Of a DNA stretch of 64,000 nt, positions 61,294 through 64,000 are shown piece by piece (within the stretch, counting starts at the first letter, position 1; each line of letters begins with the position of its first letter). Source of the stretch: Ectobacillus funiculus (lineage in GTDB: Bacteria; Bacillota; Bacilli; Bacillales; Bacillaceae_G); the NCBI RefSeq assembly GCF_004138295.1, contig NZ_SCFM01000014.1, positions 93,764 to 157,763 of the forward strand, in the 5' to 3' direction. The notes beneath the pieces were generated by a model that saw nothing but the letters and a program-made list of their open reading frames with translations, did not search any database and had not been told where the DNA came from. Both the position numbers and the translations under genes were made by a program.

Positions 61294-62103
61294 TTGAAAC
61301 ATATTACACAAAGGTGGCTAGGTGCTTTGTCTGGAGGATCTGACCAAAGAAAAGATATTATTTATATTAACGGAGATCGACGTAATCATTGCTTTTTAAC
61401 ATCTGGCATTACCTTTAGGGAATTTGCTAGCAATATTCCTTCTCCACTCCATAATCTCCTTCTTTTAAAGCACGACTTCGAATGGACGGATATCAATTAC
61501 CATACTCTTTTGGAGTTTGTAGAAGAGGAGAATATTCCAAATCTTATCTCAGCAGATGTAGAGCAATTCGGTGAATTTTGTTGGGTCGATTTTCATGATA
61601 TACATGACCTGGATGAACTAGATCCGATGGAAATTGCTGAGCTTTTATATTTAGCACATAAAAAAGAACCCATTGGCAAACCGTTTTTTCCATTGTTAAA
61701 AAATAAGTATGTGTACTTGTCTCATGATGATGGTTGGTATAACAAGGTATATTACAGAAGGCTCCCGGATTTTGCGGCGGCGCTGAGTAAAATTGTTCCA
61801 TACAAGCTAGGCTTGTTCGGAAAAAGAAAGTTTATGTTATTTCAAAAGACTAAAATGTACCCAGCCATTGCACGAGAAGTAATGGAGCAACTTATACCGT
61901 TAACGGAAGACGGCTTGTTGATCGATCTTGTACATAAAGAAGAATCAAAGCGGGGACTTGAGATTCCAGTATACGTTGTAGGTTCATATGAGAATATGGA
62001 CGAAATTTTTGAGAATATCGTACAGCTTCGAGAAGAGGCTGTTGAACAGGGAGTTCTTTTATTTGATAAAAAAGATCAAGAATGGAAATGGATGACGGAT
62101 TGA
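61294..62103 (+). CDS. Unrecognised 269-aa soluble protein
   Basis: LKHITQRWLGALSGGSDQRK ... with a strand-helix mix, several tryptophan/histidine-rich turns (FCWVDFHDIHDLDELDPME) and no signal peptide or membrane segment. It seems complete: AAGAAGATGA precedes a TTG start at 61294 and a terminator follows. I do not recognise the family with certainty. Confidence 0.7.
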   Translation: MKHITQRWLGALSGGSDQRKDIIYINGDRRNHCFLTSGITFREFASNIPSPLHNLLLLKHDFEWTDINYHTLLEFVEEENIPNLISADVEQFGEFCWVDFHDIHDLDELDPMEIAELLYLAHKKEPIGKPFFPLLKNKYVYLSHDDGWYNKVYYRRLPDFAAALSKIVPYKLGLFGKRKFMLFQKTKMYPAIAREVMEQLIPLTEDGLLIDLVHKEESKRGLEIPVYVVGSYENMDEIFENIVQLREEAVEQGVLLFDKKDQEWKWMTD

Positions 62104-62136
62104 AAAACTTGACTGTTTAGTCAAGTTTTATTTTTC
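62104..62136 (+). terminator. Terminator
   Basis: AAAACTTGACT-GTTT-AGTCAAGTTTT then ATTTTT. Confidence 0.85.
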
Positions 62137-62159
62137 GCCTGACAAAGGGGAATCGCGGG

Positions 62160-62477
62160 ATGAATAAAGTTTTTTTGTATGTTGGTTTCGTTACACTTGT
62201 TCTTGTTGCTATTGCAATTTTAACGCGTCCGACTGAAGCTGATTACAATCATTATCTAGAGAAGCAAGAGAAGATTAGATGCAGCGGGGAGGATTTTGCT
62301 TGTGTACAAGAGAATACAGGGGAGAAGCTGGAATTAATTGAAACAAAGCTGCAGAATCGTGTATTTTTTATGGTGATTGAAAAAACATTTCAAGGGGAAA
62401 GAGATATGAAAACAACAACACGTGCGTTTGGAATGTTTCATATGTTTTTTAATACATCTATTGAAAAAGCGGGCTAA
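62160..62477 (+). CDS. Small membrane-anchored protein, unrecognised
   Basis: A 105-aa protein with one N-terminal helix (VFLYVGFVTLVLVAIAIL) and an outside domain that has two cysteines (IRCSGEDFACVQENTG) likely to form a disulfide. AAAGGGGAATCGCGGG precedes the ATG. Function unknown. Confidence 0.72.
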   Translation: MNKVFLYVGFVTLVLVAIAILTRPTEADYNHYLEKQEKIRCSGEDFACVQENTGEKLELIETKLQNRVFFMVIEKTFQGERDMKTTTRAFGMFHMFFNTSIEKAG

Positions 62478-62543
62478 TTGGCGTCGATATGTATAAGGAA
62501 AGCAGTAGGACTATCTCCCTTTTGCGACATAATCGGTCTAACT

Positions 62544-62577
62544 AACACACCAAGCGATTAGCTTGGTGTGTTTTTTG
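62544..62577. terminator. Bidirectional terminator
   Basis: AACACACCAAG / CTTGGTGTGTT, 11-bp perfect stem, then TTTTGG. Confidence 0.85.
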
Positions 62578-62583
62578 GTGTTA

Positions 62584-62895
62584 TTAAACGGACGAAAGAA
62601 GCGGATACAAAATGCTGAACAATACGGAGAAGGCGCCAAAGCCAATTGCTGTATAGCCAAGTGTTTTCGAGCCGTAGTTGACAGCTAATAGTCCCATAAG
62701 GATGGAAAGAGAACCGAAAACAATCGGATACAGTGCGATAGAAAACAGTGCTAAAAACAATCCGATATATCCTACAACTACGCCTGTATTTGCTCGCTCT
62801 CCTTCTGCGCTGCGCTGCATATGCTGCGGCGCTAGTTCAACTGCATATTCCTCCTGCTTCTTTCCGCTTTTTAAGTGGTGTGTGCGTTTTCTCAA
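62584..62895 (-). CDS. DUF4190-like small membrane protein
   Basis: A 103-aa protein: basic hydrophilic N-terminal third (RKRTHHLKSGKKQEEY), then two hydrophobic hairpins (VVVGYIGLFLALFSIALYPIVFG and AVNYGSKTLGYTAIGFGAFS) in the DUF4190 pattern. Start TTG at 62895 with GAGGG upstream; an open extension to 62940 lacks a site. Function unknown. Confidence 0.68.
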   Translation of the reverse strand: MRKRTHHLKSGKKQEEYAVELAPQHMQRSAEGERANTGVVVGYIGLFLALFSIALYPIVFGSLSILMGLLAVNYGSKTLGYTAIGFGAFSVLFSILYPLLSSV

Positions 62896-63097
62896 TGGAA
62901 ATCCCTCACTTTCAAGTGGAGGTGTTTTTATTGTGCACATTCATCGGTGGATGATGAACGCCATTTTCTTCTTTTATATGAATATGTTACCTATTGGCTG
63001 TATTTTGAATTAGCTACAATGCTTTAGAGAGCTGCATATAGGGATTGGTTCGTATTTTGTAGAATAGTTCAGTAAAAAGATAAAAGGTGGGACAAGT

Positions 63098-63778
63098 ATG
63101 AGCGATTTTAACTGGCATAGTGAGGCTAAGCGGCAATGGGATGAAAGGGCTGACAGCTGGAATCAAAGCAGCCAAAGTATGTGGGATAGCGGGAGCCGGA
63201 GTACTATTCTTCCGTTTTTTCAAAAACATGTTCCCAGCGGGGCATCAGTTCTTGATGTTGGCTGTGGGGACGGATATGCTACATATAAACTCAGTCAGGC
63301 AGGATACACAGCGTACGGAACAGATTTGTCGGAACGAATGATTGAAATGGCAAAAGAGCGTGGAAACATGAAGGGGCTATCATTTGTGCAGGCTGATTTG
63401 GCGAGGCTTCCATTCGAGGCAGAATCCTTTGATTCCATTATAGCAATTAATTCCCTAGAATGGACCGAGCGGCCGCTAGAGGCGTGGATAGAAGTAAATC
63501 GGGTACTAAAGCCAGGCGGTTATGCTTGCGTTGCCATTTTAGGACCGACTGCAATGCCGCGTATCAATAGCTATCGCCGCTTGTACGGGGAGTCTGTCAT
63601 TTGCAATACGATGATGCCCTGGGAATTTAAGAAGCTTGCAACAGAGAATGGTTTTATTCCTTTGGATGGACAAGGTGTGTATAAGCGGGAGGTGAAGGAG
63701 CAGCATCTGCATGGCTTATCGGAGGAACTTAAGCAATCGTTAGCTTTTTTATGGACGTTCATGATGAAAAAGAAGTAA
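63098..63778 (+). CDS. Class I SAM-dependent methyltransferase
   Basis: A 226-aa enzyme of the UbiE/methyltransf_11 type. Motif I is VLDVGCGDGYATYKL (residue ~51), acidic motif II YGTDLSERM, motif III VQADLARLPFEAESFD and motif post-III NRVLKPGGYACV. The substrate is unknown. AAAGGTGGGACAAGT precedes the ATG. Confidence 0.88.
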   Translation: MSDFNWHSEAKRQWDERADSWNQSSQSMWDSGSRSTILPFFQKHVPSGASVLDVGCGDGYATYKLSQAGYTAYGTDLSERMIEMAKERGNMKGLSFVQADLARLPFEAESFDSIIAINSLEWTERPLEAWIEVNRVLKPGGYACVAILGPTAMPRINSYRRLYGESVICNTMMPWEFKKLATENGFIPLDGQGVYKREVKEQHLHGLSEELKQSLAFLWTFMMKKK

Positions 63779-63836
63779 TGAGCTTAGGAGTATTTTGTTG
63801 TATTTATTCATGATGTGAAGAAACGGCTTTTGAAAT

Positions 63837-63991
63837 AAGAAAAGCGGACAAGGCCCGCCTTTTATGGCAACGTAGGGGTGGAACGGAGTAAAAGGCGCTT
63901 TTTGCCTTTTGCAGAGGTTCAGCCTGGAGTCTGCCATTTTGGGCCTTGGGAGCTAGACACCACTGCGAAAAGTTATACTTTCTTACAGTGA
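63837..63991 (-). repeat. Family B repeat, inverted copy
   Basis: Minus strand reads CACTGTAAGAAAGTATAACT to CCTTGTCCGCTTTTCTT; a full copy near the end of the window. Confidence 0.85.
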
Positions 63992-64000
63992 AATAAAGCG

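Overview
The window comes from the chromosome of a spore-forming member of the Bacillaceae (Bacillus sensu lato). Two blocks match the gene order I know from Bacillus subtilis: ypsA-gpsB-rnpB-ypsC-yptA-ypvA-ypwA at 0.2-6.8 kb, and bcsA-ypbQ-dynA-ypbS ... ypcP ... ypeP-ypeQ at 11.7-23.3 kb. Sporulation genes (spoIIP, cotH, gerW/ytfJ, a yjcZ-type peptide) confirm an endospore former. Strong AGGAGG ribosome sites, frequent TTG/GTG starts and sigma-A, SigK, Fur, Zur and CcpA-like sites also fit. I cannot name the species.

Layout: 0-7 kb holds division, RNA-processing and helicase genes with RNase P RNA. 7-11.4 kb has a TauE-type exporter divergent from a TrmB-like regulator, a guanine riboswitch in front of a truncated xpt, and a DUF418 membrane protein. 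11.5-20.1 kb has a candidate small RNA, type III polyketide synthesis genes, a Fur-controlled microprotein, the double-dynamin DynA, a sulfurtransferase, a 6S-like RNA and an exonuclease. 20-31 kb holds two RNase H-like proteins, an EamA exporter, an acetate-type symporter pair, a membrane serine protease and topoisomerase III. 32-38.6 kb is a zinc-related cluster: a CobW GTPase, orphan ZnuA, and a YcgR/YcgQ pair divergent from znuA across two Zur boxes. 38.8-46.4 kb contains a dehydrogenase-like protein, an HD hydrolase, Ogt, a CotH kinase divergent from a Ser/Asn-rich coat-like protein, DedA and a lipid flippase. 46.9-54.2 kb contains CorA, an IS200 relic, a PgaB/C/D-type exopolysaccharide locus, a YjcZ-type peptide, a UDG-like protein, a DUF456 protein and a Crh-like HPr paralogue. 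54.5-63.8 kb contains SpoIIP, an IscB-like HNH relic, a VanY-type peptidase, a Nudix protein, an NfeD/flotillin pair, GerW and several small proteins.

The most striking non-genic content is two families of interspersed repeats. Family A (about 134 bp, roughly two dozen full or partial copies, six in direct tandem at 59.7-60.5 kb) has hairpin arms that change together between copies. Family B (about 155 bp, seven full or partial copies) shares its first bases with family A. Both sit between genes on either strand, usually beside terminators. A third, degenerate element occurs twice, ending just upstream of topB and of the VanY-type gene; the second copy carries the IscB-like HNH fragment.

I saw no tRNA, CRISPR array, intact insertion sequence or prophage.
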